Shown: positions 22,757 through 34,436 of the stretch, in pieces
How the letters are laid out: each line of letters opens with the position of its first letter
Numbering within the stretch: the first letter of the stretch is position 1
From: Sphagnum compactum
Taxonomy: Eukaryota; Bryophyta; Sphagnopsida; Sphagnales
Assembly (NCBI GenBank): GCA_965153455.1
Contig: OZ234493.1
Coordinates: forward strand, 27,828,213 to 27,892,212
DNA: 64,000 nt
Direction: 5' to 3'
Position numbers and translations under genes: made by a program
The notes under the pieces: model-generated
The model's input: only the letters and a program-made list of their open reading frames with translations
The model's database searches: none
Told to the model about the DNA's origin: nothing

Positions 22757-23304
22757 AAAGAGTCGTAAAGTTCTCTTCCAAATTTTATGTGATTGAAATG
22801 AGTACTAGTTTTTTTCTAAGTTATTGCTTCAGTGTTTTTGAAAATGTGCAAGCTATGGATGAGTATGGGAATGATATTGAGGTAGCAAAAAAGAGTAGGC
22901 TAAGGTTGGATGGTTTTCAGTTCCAAGATGTATGATCTAAATTCCACTTGGGAATTTATTAACAAAGGTGGAAGAGGTGTGGAAATTATCCATGTTATAA
23001 AATGTAACTAACTCCCCATCCATAAGGTTATAACATCATTCATGTTATGTTTTTCATTGTCATCCAATTTATTTAGTAGGTTGTGATTTATGGTTTTTCA
23101 ACTTCCTAACTATTTTTCAACTGCTTGACTATTACATTTATTTTGGAGTTTGAATTGATTTTAGAAATTGGACAACCATAGCCATGCTTAGCAACATTAA
23201 TATAAAATGATTTATGTGTGAGGAAGATATCGTTTTTTCTATGAGAAGATTATTCAACCTTCCATTTTCATCTGAAGTTTTCTAAAGCTCTTTTGTTTCT
23301 TATC

Positions 23305-24423
23305 ATGACTACTAATGGGAATGTTGCAAAGAGAGTTTCCAATGAGGCAAGTTCTTCTTCTAGCCCTACAAAAAAAAGGGGGGGGGATCAGAAAGAGCTT
23401 GTTATTTTGAGTATTGATGATGTTGCAATGAAAATGCAAGGAGCTTGTTTTGAAAGAAAAATTATGAACCACTATGGAAGTTGGGATAATGGCAAATCTA
23501 CATACAAATGCCTTTAGGTAGATTTGGTTAATTGTGACAAATTTCAAATCGTAACTTTGGTGATTTTAGAGTCTTTTGCATCGCATCATTCTGACAAGAT
23601 CCATGTAGGGAAATAGATCAGGATCATTAATTTTAGTTGTGGTGCAAAGTCAAAACATGAACATGGTGACAATCCACATGTCATCAAGATTAGTTTGTCA
23701 AGTACTGAGATCATGGAAATTGCTACCTTCCCTATTCAAATCATGTTTATGCATCACGGTTTGATTGCAAAGTTTATAATTCATAAAATGCAACATGATG
23801 TTGCATGTATTGCTATTATTGTTATTCAAATTCATGGTCCTGTGAACCAAAAATATGAACTTCTTGTTGCTGATGGGACCAAATTTGAAGACATCAAAAC
23901 TCTTTCCCTTTGGAAAAAAATTTCGTCTTCTTACAAGGAGTTGGTAGACTTATTTCAACAAGTGCACTTGCCACTGTTCTTTTGAAGAATGTGTCATTAA
24001 CTGTTTATGGTTAAGTGTAGTTGATTTCAACCTTGAGCTCTATCATAATCTCTCCAGTACTAGACAAAGAAGCTCAAGAACACTTGGATGACATTCACAA
24101 GGCCTTAACCATGGGTACAACTTTTCAGATGAATTTGGAGGTGATTTAACACAATTTCCTTTCTCTTTTGTTTTTTCATTTAATATTTGTGTTCAAACCC
24201 AATGCATTATATGTGTTAGTTTTACATTAAAATCTGGATGTTGCAAGATTCATTTTAATACTAACATTTTAATGTGATATTTGAATAGAATTCGGGGTGC
24301 TTAGTGTCACTTCTTTTAAGTGTGGCACCTTTTGAAACAATTTGCAAAACTTGTGATTTTTCAAATATGAGACTATTGCCCAATTCCTCCAACTATTTTT
24401 GTAATACTTGTAAAGGAATTTGA
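23305..24423 (+). pseudogene. Decayed RPA70-like ssDNA-binding protein (candidate)
   Basis: Open blocks in one reading frame (about 23305-23514, 23518-23985, 24325-24423) encode protein-like sequence interrupted by TAG codons and gaps. One block reads KIHVGK.IRIINFSCGAKSK, then KISLSSTEIMEI and YELLVADGTKF, which recalls OB-fold proteins of the replication protein A large-subunit type. The last block has ICKTCDF followed by YFCNTCK, a C-x2-C...C-x2-C zinc ribbon as in RPA domain C. RPA-like genes travel in some plant Helitrons, but no Helitron ends were identified. The family assignment is tentative. Confidence 0.35.
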
Positions 24424-25010
24424 TAAATGTTACAAGAACATTCCATTCAATGTAAAATCACCAAAACGAAAGGCAATGTAAAAGAATGTTTTTGAAAGGA
24501 TTTTGGATTAAAGCTGTTATAGGATTATCAACATTCACTTTGCATGATTACAAAGCAAATTGTGCGGATTATTTTCATAAATTTATGAACATCAAAGCTA
24601 AAAGGTACTTTTTTTTTTAGTCCCATAGGAGATGTAATTGGTTATAATATTCTTCAGGGAGATAATCCAAACTTTAAAAGTGATCAAGAAAACAAGTTTG
24701 AAAAATAAGGTACAAATTTGTTGAACATGGAAATTTCATAATATGATTTAAAGTTTTCTACCATTTTTTTGGAAGGGATTTTGATTACTAAGGACCCAAG
24801 TAAGACCAGCTTTCATTTTTTTAATTTGTAGTAGGAGAAAATACTTGGTTGGTTTTAGTGTTATTTTTTTCAAATTTTGAACTTTGAGTGTATGGGCTTC
24901 CTTTGCACCTATTGTATGTTTGTTTTAACTTGTATGTGATGTGTTTGTTGTATTGTCTACTTTTGTTGAAATCTTTGCAATCATTTAATTTACTTTCATA
25001 TTAATTATTT

Positions 25011-25317
25011 GTTTGTTAGATATGTCGTCATTCAACTTGACTTGTTAAATCTTTAACCATTAGATCAAGTACCTTATGGTTAATAAGGTACTTGAACACT
25101 TATAAGTTAAAGATTTATAAGTTAAGTTATAAGTTAAGGTTAATTTAACTTAATAGTGTTAAATAGTGTTAACCAAATAGTATTAGATAACACTAATAAT
25201 GGAGTATTAAGGTTAACCAAATAGTGTTAGTATTAGATAACACTAATTAAACTAGTGGTTAGGGATTTAACAAGTCAAGTTGAGTGAAGACATGTTCAAA
25301 TATCTAACAAATCAAAC
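25011..25317. mobile_element. MITE-like element with terminal inverted repeats
   Basis: The arms at 25011-25060 and 25254-25317 are inverted copies sharing a perfect 20-bp core TCAACTTGACTTGTTAAATC and the outer TTAGATAT. The ~190 bp centre has further short palindromes (AAGTACCTTATGGTTAATAAGGTACTT and repeated TAGTGTTA). It is about 307 bp in total and non-coding. No target duplication is certain. Confidence 0.65.
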
Positions 25318-25319
25318 TT

Positions 25320-25975
25320 TGAAGTCTAAAATGAATTTGAAATATCAATGATTAAAGTTTTAATATGAGTTTATTTTGGATATTAGAATGAAATAGGTAC
25401 TTGAATTTTAATATGAATGCATTTTGCATATTAGAATGAATAGCCTATTACTAAAGTTGCATTTCCAAATGGATGTCAAAAATTGATCTACATATAAAAT
25501 GTCAAAAACTTGACTACCAAATTAATTGTCAGAAATCTGACCAGCAAATCAAATGTAAAAATTTTAACCAACAAAGATCATTTGCATGATACATTTCAAA
25601 TGATGTTTATATTTGTTTTAAAAATAAATATATGAATCATATTTGAAATTCTTAAGGTGATGGAAGATAAACTTGACACTTTCAACTTAAAGTACTTGAA
25701 TTTATAAGTGTTTAAGTAACTTAACTTAAAACTATGGTATTAGAATTAAATAGTGGTTAACACTATTAAGGTCAACACTGTTAAGGTTAACCATAGTATC
25801 TGATACTATGGTACTATAATTAAATAGTGGTTAACACTTTCAAATTAAGGTACTTAAAGTTAGTAATTAAGTTCATTAAAATTCAAGTACCTATTTCATT
25901 CTAATATCCAAAATACACTCATATTAAAATTTTAATCATTGATATTTTAGTTCCTTTCATATTTCAAATTTTGAT
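25320..25975. mobile_element. Long-inverted-repeat (foldback) element
   Basis: The arms at about 25341-25410 and 25876-25947 are near-perfect inverted copies over ~70 bp with about three mismatches, including GGATATTAGAATGAAATAGG and its complement. The interior holds more inverted motifs, such as ACCATAGTATC next to GATACTATGG near 25788-25812. It is about 650 bp and non-coding, adjoins the MITE at 25011-25317 and shares the AAGTACTT/TTAACACTA vocabulary with it. Confidence 0.65.
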
Positions 25976-25978
25976 TTG

Positions 25979-26880
25979 GTATATATATATATATATATTG
26001 AATTCACAAAATTAAACAAAAAAAATTATCAATTAAAAAAACCAAAACAACCAAAAAAACCAAATGGCATTAAATGCAAAAATGGATGATGTTTTATGTT
26101 CATATCAATTGACATGTGTCAATAATTATGTGTATAAGCAATACTACCAAAGTGAGGTGTAATTTATTAGCTTAAATCACTATGGGACATTAAAAGTGAA
26201 ATAACTTCATTGCATTTTACTGATTTCACCTAGTGAAAGTTATTTCATTATAATATCACTATGTAGACATCATGTTTCATTTCTAGTTAACATAATTCAC
26301 TATTACAATTTACTATAGCAAATAGGTTTATTTTCATGTTTTTAAAAATATTTTATCTATGTTACTTTATGATATACCTTATATTATTTTAAGTTATTTT
26401 AGTTATTCTAATTTATATTTTATGTTATTATACGCTATTATAAATGATTTTACCATAAATTATTATATGTTATTTTACCTTAAAATATCTCTTATTTAAG
26501 CTTTTAAATTATTTAAAATTAAATTATTCAACTAATTTTAGGCTATACCTTAGGTTATTTTATTTAAAATTAATATATGTTATTTCAAGTTATACTTTAA
26601 TTTATTCAAGGTCATTCTACCTAATGTTATTATAAATTATTTTATCCTAAGCATAATAACTTTAAAATAATCTTAAAACAAAATATAATGACCTAAGGTA
26701 AAAAAATAACTTAGAATATAAAATAATAACCTATGAAAAATAATTTTAAATACCATACAATATAATAACTACCAATAGCCTATGATATTATAACATAGAA
26801 TATCAAACAATAGTTTATAATACAATATTTACCAATAGTTGTAATATAACATATAATAACCAACAATAACTATTACCATT
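25979..26880. other. AT-rich DNA with (TA)n
   Basis: Starts with an (AT) run at 25979-25999, then a TTATTTTA/TAAAATAA-rich stretch with no gene. Near 26110-26280 are CACTAT/ATAGTG words like those at 28550-28710, a weak hint of a transposon end. Confidence 0.45.
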
Positions 26881-27415
26881 AATAACCATTAATAAAATAG
26901 CTATCAATAACCACCAATAAAATAACCACCAATGGCTTACAACGGAATAATCACTAATAGCCATTAATAGAATAACCACCAACAACCATTAATAGAATAA
27001 CCACCAATAGCCATTAATACATTAATCATGAATAGCCACCAATAACCATTAATATATTAATCATGAATAGCCATTAATAGAATAGCCACCAATAACCATT
27101 AATAGATTAATCACGAATAATCATTAATAGAATAACCACTAATAGCCATTAATACATTAATCACGAATAGCCATTAATAAAATAGCCACTAGTAGCCATT
27201 AATAGAATAGCAACCAGTAGCCAATAATATAATAGCCACTAGTAACCATTCATATAATAGCCACCAATAGAATAGCTACTAATGGCCATTAATAGAATAA
27301 TCACAAATAACTATTAATAGAATAATCACTAAAATACATTAATAGCCACAAATAGAATAGGTACCAATAGCCATTAATAACCATCAATAACACTAATAAA
27401 AGAATAACCAATAGC
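26880..27415 (+). repeat. Minisatellite, ~25 bp AATAACCACCAATAGCCATT units
   Basis: About 20 degenerate tandem units of the form TAACCACCAATAGCCATTAATAGAA fill the block, with recurrent variants (TAATCATGAATAGCC, TAGAATAGC). It is non-coding. Confidence 0.85.
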
Positions 27416-27531
27416 CATATATTATAATTGTTTAGGATTGCCAAAAATAATTCTAAGGTGAAATAATTTATAATAAACGAAAATAACTTAAAGTGAAATA
27501 ATTTCAATAGCCAAAAGTAACTTATAATAGT

Positions 27532-27790
27532 TACGAGTAGTCTAAATTGAAATTATTTACAATAGTCAAAGATAACATAGAATAGACAAAAAAACTTACA
27601 ATAGCTCAAAATAGCCTAAGGTGAAATAAGTTAAAATAAAAATAATAATTTATAATAATTGCAAGTAGTCTAAATTGAAATAATCTACAATAGCCAAAAA
27701 TAACATATAATAACAAAAAAATTTACAATAACTGAAAATAGCCTAAGCTGAAATAAGTTAAAATAAGTTAAAATAAGTTAAAATAACCAA
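27532..27790 (+). repeat. Two tandem copies of a ~128 bp unit
   Basis: The unit beginning AGTAGTCTAAATTGAAAT and running through ACAATAGC..AAAATAGCCTAAG.TGAAATAAGTTAAAATAA occurs at about 27535-27660 and again from 27663. Flanking DNA (27420-27530, 27790-27920) carries looser versions of the same AATAGCC/GTGAAATAA words. Confidence 0.7.
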
Positions 27791-28224
27791 AAATAGCCTA
27801 GGGTGAAATAACCAAAAATAACCAAAAGTAATTTAAAATATCCATAAATAGCCGTAAATAATGTAGGGTGAAATAATTTAAATTAATGAAAAATAGTCAT
27901 ATAATAATTGAAAGTAGTTTAACATAGGTAGTATTATTATATTAAAAAAAATTCCATTTACTAAAATTTTTTTTCAAAAAAATGGTCATTGAAATGTTAT
28001 TGAATAATGATATTCAACTTTTTTTTTTGTTCAAATGATTTTAAACTTTCAAAAAGAAATAAATGTAATTATGTACATTATTGAATATTTTTAAAAAGTA
28101 AATTCAAATCATTTCATTTGAACAAAATCTCAATAAGATATGAATTTTCAAAGTTTATGTTTTTTTAATGTTTAAAATGAAGTATTTGATAAATAGAATG
28201 TAATGTAACATGTCATCACAACAA

Positions 28225-28440
28225 GTGGGGTGGTTTGATGGTAAAGGTGTTTGCCCCCATTCCAAAGGTCAAGGGATCAAACCTCATGGGTGGTGTTGTG
28301 TGTGGTCTACAATGGTATGTTGACCGAATATTCTCTTATTGAATTCTTAGGTTCGGTGCCTAGGTTGAATACGTGGCCTACCAACTTAGGCTAAGTTTTT
28401 AACCTAGCATAGGTAGTGACACGTGTCAATAAATAATAGG
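28225..28440 (+). mobile_element. tRNA-derived SINE-like sequence
   Basis: A box-A-like TGGTTTGATGGT (28231-28242) and a box-B-like GGGATCAAACC (28273-28283) are about 30 bp apart, with AAGGTCAAGGG before box B as in tRNA T arms. The following ~130 bp is unrelated to tRNA. The layout fits a plant SINE. No poly-A tail or target duplication is clear. Confidence 0.45.
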
Positions 28441-28740
28441 CTTTAAAAATCATGAAATTATCAATAGTATTATATATTAAATAATTAAAATTTGATTAAT
28501 TTCCATAATGGTTAGTTAATTAACTAGCAAATGAATGGTTTGGTAAATTTGTATTTCACTTGAGAATAACCTTGTTTCATTAAGTACTACTGAAATAAGT
28601 CATTGTCCGTAGCAACTAGTCCCCTTTCACTTAGTAAAATTGTCCAAATTCACTCAAAAATCTAGTGAAACCCATAGTGAACTAGGACACATTTCTTAAT
28701 AGTGAAGGTTGGTTACTGTTTATTTGATTTTATATCATAC

Positions 28741-29235
28741 ATGTTACAAAATTCAAAGACCTTTAATTCTTTGCGAATTAATTCAAATAACTATTTTAAA
28801 CATTGTTTACTTATTCAAACACCTCTTGCTATATGTTGTAGATGAATATAATTAAATTTAGAATTTTTACATGATTTACATAATGGGATAGTTTCAACTA
28901 AAGAAACATATTTTAACAAAATGTCACAAAATGCAGTTCATGGTGGCCTTTGGGGAAATTTTACAATAATTTTTTGGATATCCCAATATTTACAAAGACC
29001 GATATATATGTGGTGCAAAACAAATGCTTGGATCTTGATGACATGTGGAGAAGAATACAATCTAACATTGGTAATGCATTTAATTTTTGACAATCAACAT
29101 TTTGAACTAATTCAAAAAATTACTTTTTCTCATTTGCAAAATGAATTTTTAGAAACAAAAAGCATAATAGGTTTCAAAGAAAACCTTTCAATTCAACAGA
29201 AAAAATTACCATATTTTATGATTGAACCATGGTAA
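28741..29235 (+). pseudogene. OTU-protease-like relic (transposon-type)
   Basis: One frame reads FNKMSQNAVHGGLWGNF, then YLQRPIYMWCKTN, CGEEYN and LIFDNQHFELI. This matches the second half of an OTU cysteine-protease domain, ending at the catalytic histidine in NQHFE. In-frame stops upstream and AT-rich codon use show decay. It is distinct from the intact OTU gene at 34-38 kb. OTU domains of this kind are known in some plant DNA transposons, including Helitron relatives. No catalytic cysteine motif (DGNC) was found upstream. Confidence 0.45.
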
Positions 29236-29239
29236 AAAA

Positions 29240-30420
29240 AATAAAAATATAATGACCAAATTTCACCAAACTTTTGTATATTATCTAAAACAAAAAGACA
29301 ATTAAACCAAGTCCTTCTTGTGAAATTTTCCTGAAAAACAAATAAAAATGCTCCAATAAAAGCAAATTTGTTTGTATAGAAGATTTGAATCGCATTTTGA
29401 TCAATATAAAAGATAATAACTCATTGTCAACTATTCAAAAAACCACTCTTGCATTTTAAGCAAAACATCCAATAATAAATTTAACACCTCAACAAATAAA
29501 TCAACACTTAATTCAGTTTTTTTAGAAAACCAAACTCTTTTCAAACATCTAAAACCAAAACCTTTGACTTATTAAAGATGAATATTTACTTGAACTTAAT
29601 ACAAAATTTTATAATTTCACTTTAGCAAATATTGCGCAATTATTTTGTGAATGATATAATACAAATTTGAATTCAATTCAAATACAACAACATTTAATAT
29701 TTTCCAAAAAAGAAAAAACAACCAAAACATAATATCAAAACTATTATCCCAGCAATTATAGAAAAAAACACAAACTCTAATTTAATAATACAGTCACAAA
29801 ACTTTCACACTTGTGATGCTAGTTATGAATCTAATGTAAAAAATAATAATTTACCAATAGAGACAATGGTTGAAAACATAAACAACTTAACAAATGAACA
29901 AGTTTATTCAAACGAATTGCATAATGATGAAAATATGATTTTTTTTTTTTTACAACATCAACAAATTATTCATAAAAATATTAAATCAATACAATTATCA
30001 AAAAAATCTTTCAAAGAACAACAAATTTCAAACATTAAAATTATCAGAGAAAAAACAAAGATTCAAATGGACAAATGCTATGCATACAACATTACATTTT
30101 ATGTTAATACATAGTGAGGATGATTCTTTTTGAAAAACAATAAAAAGTTTTCAACATTTACATTTTAACTTGAATCTTAATGAAAATAAATTATTGCAAC
30201 AATTCAAACATTTTTTAAAAATCTCAAATTGTGATAAATAAAGTCACAAAAACACTTTGCCATGCAATCACTAAGTATTTTAATGATATAAAAGATACAC
30301 CAAAATACGCATGTGTATGTTGTCAAAAATTATAGTTCAAATACCAATCCATGGAATTAACTCCAACATTTTTGAAATCATATAATCAATTATTCCTATC
30401 AACAAAACTCTACAACATGC
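29240..30420 (+). other. AT-rich decayed coding remnant downstream of OTU relic
   Basis: An 82-codon open frame (29866-30114) and a short block near 30296-30420 (ACVCCQKL then MELTPTFLKSYNQ) look like remnants of one protein. The C-x-C-C block is reminiscent of the cysteine motif in Helitron-type replicase N-termini. Stops and shifts abound. Assignment is speculative. Confidence 0.25.
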
Positions 30421-30427
30421 ACTAGTA

Positions 30428-30690
30428 GAAATTGGCCAAAATGTAACCACTTTATTTATGACTACATGCGACTATTAGTTATTTGCAACTACATTTGGAC
30501 ATTTTTGCAACTATTTTTTTTTGGGTCATATTTGCGACTACATTGCAATTAGTTTGCAACTATTTTGGTGTTCATCCTTTCATGTGAAAAACGTTTAGTT
30601 TGGTTTTCATCCAAGCAGAACAAATTATATCCCATTAGTTGCAAATGTCACCAAATTAGTTGCAACCCTATGAATATACAAAGGTGTATT
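30428..30690 (+). mobile_element. CACTA-type transposon terminus (candidate)
   Basis: CACTAGTAGAAATTGGCC at 30420-30440 is the form typical of plant CACTA transposon ends. It is followed by subterminal repeats of TTTGCAACTA / GCGACTA. No partner end was identified in the window, though AAATTAGTTGCAA near 30650 resembles words in element copies A and B. Confidence 0.4.
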
Positions 30691-31280
30691 TTGTGAATTC
30701 TAAGGAATATAATTGGGTGTACTAATATTTATAAATGTACAGATTGAATGTATATGAACAACCATATTCCATGTGTATTCAAATAATATTATTAACATAA
30801 ATAACCTTAATATAATGGTTACATTAATTGGTGTATATTTTAAGTATATTAAAATTTTATTTAAAATATTTACTAAATATATTGTGCCCATATTACAAGT
30901 TTATCCAAACCATCTTATTATACTTTTTCAAATTACTACAAATGATATTTATTAATATTAGTATTATATGTTTATATTAATTACATGTAATAAAAATATA
31001 AATTTCAATATTATCTTCCATTTGTTTTTTAAAAACAGTAATATTTTATTACATAATGATCATAATGATGATGATATTAGAATGATAGGAAAAATAATTA
31101 GATAATTATTAAAATAATTACTAAAAATATAATATCTATTATATTTTATTAAATTATTCAAATGACTAATGTATTTATTAAATTTTGATTTTTTATTCAT
31201 TAAGAAATTAAAAAAATCATAATAGATCTAACAAATGACATAATAATATATAATAAAAAATAATTAGCCTAGGCTACCTA
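30690..31280. other. AT-rich spacer, nothing assignable
   Basis: Almost entirely A and T. Short frames on both strands (30700-30955) are composition artefacts. Confidence 0.5.
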
Positions 31281-33142
31281 CAAAGGGGGTGACTGTAGTC
31301 AGTTTGACAATTACAGGGGGATCATAGTAGGACCAGTCTAGCTAAGGTGTTTGCAATGATTCTTGAGTCCCGCATCAGTCAATGGGCGGAGACCAATGAT
31401 TTACGCGCAAAGGGACAGGCTGGTTTCAGAAAGTACTTTAAGACAACAGATAACTTGTTTATTCTTCGCACTTTGACCGAACAAGCCAGATTTCAGAAAA
31501 AGAAGCTATACACTTGTTTTGTGGACTTCAAAAAAACCTTTGATACAGTACCAAGGGACCTGTTGTGGCAGGTGCTAGAGGGACTTGGCATCAGTGGGCG
31601 GATATTGGAGTGCTTGCACTCCATGTACCGTCAAGACCAGGCTTGCCTGCACCATCCAAAGGAGGGGCTCACGCCCACTTTCTCTGCCGCATCGGAGTGA
31701 AGCAAGGATGCCCCCTCAGCCCGCTCTTGTTTGGCCTCTTCATAGATGGCCTAGAGAAACGGCTGAATGCTTTGGAGGGTGACGCACCACCAATGTTGGG
31801 ACAGTTAGCTGTTCGCTTGCTTTTGTATGCAGACGACTTAGCTCTCATGTCACACATTCCTGTTGGATTGCAGAAGCAACTGGATGTCTTGCAAGCTTTT
31901 TGCTGTGAGCGTCAGTTGACTATGAATGTGAAGAAAACCAAGGTTGTTGTGTTTGAAGCACGCAAGTTTGTGTGTCAGGCTTTTCAATATGAGGGTGAAA
32001 CTATAGAGCAACTAAACTTTTTCAAGTATCTAGGTGTTGAGCTACATGGCACAAAAGGTATGCAAGCTGCAATACAGCGGTTAGTAATGTCAGGGAAAAA
32101 GGCAATTTTTGCATTGCGGCACAGATGCGTAGAGCTGCGCATCTTTGATCTAGCATTACAATGTCAGCTGTTTGATGCACTAGTCAAACCAGTGTTTAGC
32201 TATGGGTGTGAAGTATGGTCAGACCACATGGCACGCGAATAGTTAGAGGTGGTTCATCAGGCTTTTCTGAAGTCGTCTTTGGGGGTCAGCACCACGACAT
32301 CTAGTTACATCGTGTTGGCAGAGTTTGGTAGGTTTCCCCTAAAAATATTTTGGTGGCAACAGACCATGCGCTTTCTCTCATGTGTCAATTCCCTGAGGTA
32401 GACTCAGATCGCATGCTCAGGCTAGCTTATGATGTACAGCTGCAGTTGCTTGCAGCCAGGCGAAAAGTTTTACTCGGGAATCAGAGTGCTGTGGGTAGAA
32501 AAAGCCGATTGCTTGCTTGCTGGCTAGCACAAGTAGATGAACGACTGTCGACGTACAATTTGTGCATCGATAGCGATCAGCTACCACCATGTGCTCGCCT
32601 CAAGCAGTTGGCTGAAAGGCAATACATTGTACACCATCAAGTGGCTGCAGCTGACTCCAGCAAAGTGAGAGCCTATCTGGGGTTGAATAGCTAAGCATAG
32701 TATGGGTACAAAATAATACCTCTCTAGGGTAAACAATGCACAGCTTCGGAGAAGCTTGGCATGTTTTCGTTGTGCGAATCACAAGCTGCAGATTGAGCTA
32801 GGAAGGCAAGTCAAGCCAGCGAAGGTGCCGGTGCAGTAGCGTTACTGCAAATTGTGCAACTTGGGTGCGGTTGAGGATGAGGACCACTTTTTGTTGGTTT
32901 GCCCTGCCTATCAAAGTGTTCGAGAGAGGTTTAGAGGTTCATTGCCACTAACTGCCATCACACCTTTGGCTGAATTGATGAGCTGTCAGCAGCAAGGCAT
33001 CCTTGCTAGATTCTTAGTGCAATGTCAGACGGTTAGATCTGAATTGCTTCATCAGACTTAACGTCAATTGGGCTTTCTGGCCCGGGCGCTGTTTGGCCCA
33101 CTTAATGACGCTAAATTGTAAGTAAGTAAGTAAGTAAGACCC
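31281..33142 (+). mobile_element. 5'-truncated LINE (non-LTR retrotransposon), decayed
   Basis: The reverse-transcriptase domain is recognisable in pieces: KGGDCSQFDNYRG, GQAGFRK..TTDN, TCFVDFKKTFDTVPRDLLW, GVKQGCPLSPLLFGLFIDGL and the catalytic LLLYADDLAL. Then come LNFFKYLGV and FSYGCEVW. Near the end, CNLGAVEDEDHFLLVCPAY is the C-terminal zinc knuckle. Frame changes occur near 31337, 31695 and 32340, with TAG stops at 32240 and 32837. The endonuclease half is missing. The 3' end has a GGGCTTTCTGGCCCGGGC stem and a (GTAA)n tail at 33118-33138. It is dead as a protein-coding element. Confidence 0.92.
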
Positions 33143-33234
33143 AAAAAATGGCCCAAAAAAATGTTTGATTTGAAATCAGAGATCCTGATTGAGTCTAAGC
33201 ATGGGATAGTTCTAATATTTAGAAAGAATGTAAA

Positions 33235-33300
33235 TGGATTTTAGGATTTTACCATGGTACCAAGGGGAGTGCTGCTTCACCCAAGGCAGTGGGGGCAAAT
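33235..33300 (+). repeat. Dispersed repeat (partner at 39985-40050)
   Basis: Shares TTTTACCATGGTACCAA-GGG, then TTCAC, AAGGCA and GGG with the sequence at about 39985-40050, with moderate divergence. Identity of the element is unknown. Confidence 0.5.
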
Positions 33301-33619
33301 ACATTTTTGCAATTTAGAGCAAGAGAGAGTGATAGGAAGCCTCCCACCTTAAAGGAATAGGCATAATATCGCTCCTCTTTTCCAGGAGGGATATTCTCAT
33401 ATATTTAAGTTAACTCTCCACATAGAATACCAATGTTTTGGGGAGTCTGCAACTTGCACATAATTGCACTGACAAAGCACCTACCCAATGCACTATCAAG
33501 CCTTCAAGGATACCCTCTTGCAGGGTTGTATGGCAAGGCACAAGGTATATGACAAACAGGAGCGATTTTGAAAGCAGTCAATTTAGATTACTTATGGTTA
33601 TTTAAGAACTAGGTGGGTT

Positions 33620-33705
33620 GGGTTGATATTTAACAATTCCCTAGATTCGAACCCATGACCGGTTTTGAGGCAGTTACTGGCCATAAGAGCCAGCCCTCTA
33701 TCAAT
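33620..33705 (-). mobile_element. tRNA-like SINE/pseudo-tRNA relic
   Basis: On the minus strand, GAGGGCTGGCTCTTATGGCC is followed about 30 bp later by GGTCATGGGTTCGAATCTAGG. The latter contains an intact box B (GGTTCGAATCT). The arms do not form a full tRNA cloverleaf, so this is read as a degenerate tRNA or SINE head. Confidence 0.45.
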
Positions 33706-34362
33706 ATTTAGCGCATACAGTCTGCAGTGTTTTGTTTTGTTTAGTTTCTCCCTCATCTCCACCCATGAACCTGAAAAGATGGACTACAAAGTAAGATACT
33801 ATTTAAGTCTCACCACCTAGGCCAATCATTGTAGTTCGCGAATGAGAAACAGTTATTTATTGCTTAGAAACAGTCGTTTCCTGCTACTGGTGATCTAAGA
33901 GGTGCACATAGCCAGGCCCCAACCAGTTTCACAGTGTTTTTCTGCAAATATTCATACAAAAATTACTGTATAGGGCATTTTACTCTGACCACTAAGCTAT
34001 TCACAGTTCACCGTCACAGGCTTTCTTACTCCCTTCTTCCGCCGAGAATTCCTCGCGTTGCTTAGGAACTGTGCCCTTCCCGCCCATGTTTTTCCGGTTG
34101 CGTAGATCTCAGGACATATCTTCCCGAGTTGAGCATTTTTTTTCTCGGTTTCGAAGTTTGAAGTATCTCTTTATCTTTCGGATCTGTTTTTTTTTTTTTT
34201 TTTTTTGGGGGCTTACGTGTTTACGTACATGCAGTGCAACCAGGCAGTGGTTGTTGATTCTAAGCTGATTTTCTTTCAGAATTTCTTGCCGGACCTGATA
34301 AACTCACCCAGAAGCAGCAGTACCTCCTCTTTCTCTTTTTGAAAAAAAAAAAGTTGCAAAGT

Positions 34363-34369
<7 letters not shown>

Positions 34370-34402
<33 letters not shown>
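34370..34402 (+). repeat. (AG)n microsatellite in OTU 5' leader
   Basis: About 16 AG units end 35 bp before the start codon. GA tracts in plant 5' leaders are bound by BPC/GAGA factors; a role here is inference. The MKK gene has a similar, longer tract upstream. Confidence 0.85.
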
Positions 34403-34404
<2 letters not shown>

Positions 34405-34436
34405 TAGTTTGGCGGTGGCGTTGACGAAAAGGGATC

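Larger units (their letters stand above)
33143..34369. other. Intergenic upstream of OTU gene
   Basis: Includes a dispersed repeat at 33235-33300 (shared with about 39985-40050), the tRNA-like relic at 33620-33705 and a T-run at 34186-34206. The last few hundred bases should contain the OTU gene promoter; I see no clear TATA box. Confidence 0.4.

Noticed and set aside
26880-27415. CRISPR-like array
   Set aside because: Units are contiguous and degenerate, with no unique spacers, in plant nuclear DNA. It is a minisatellite.
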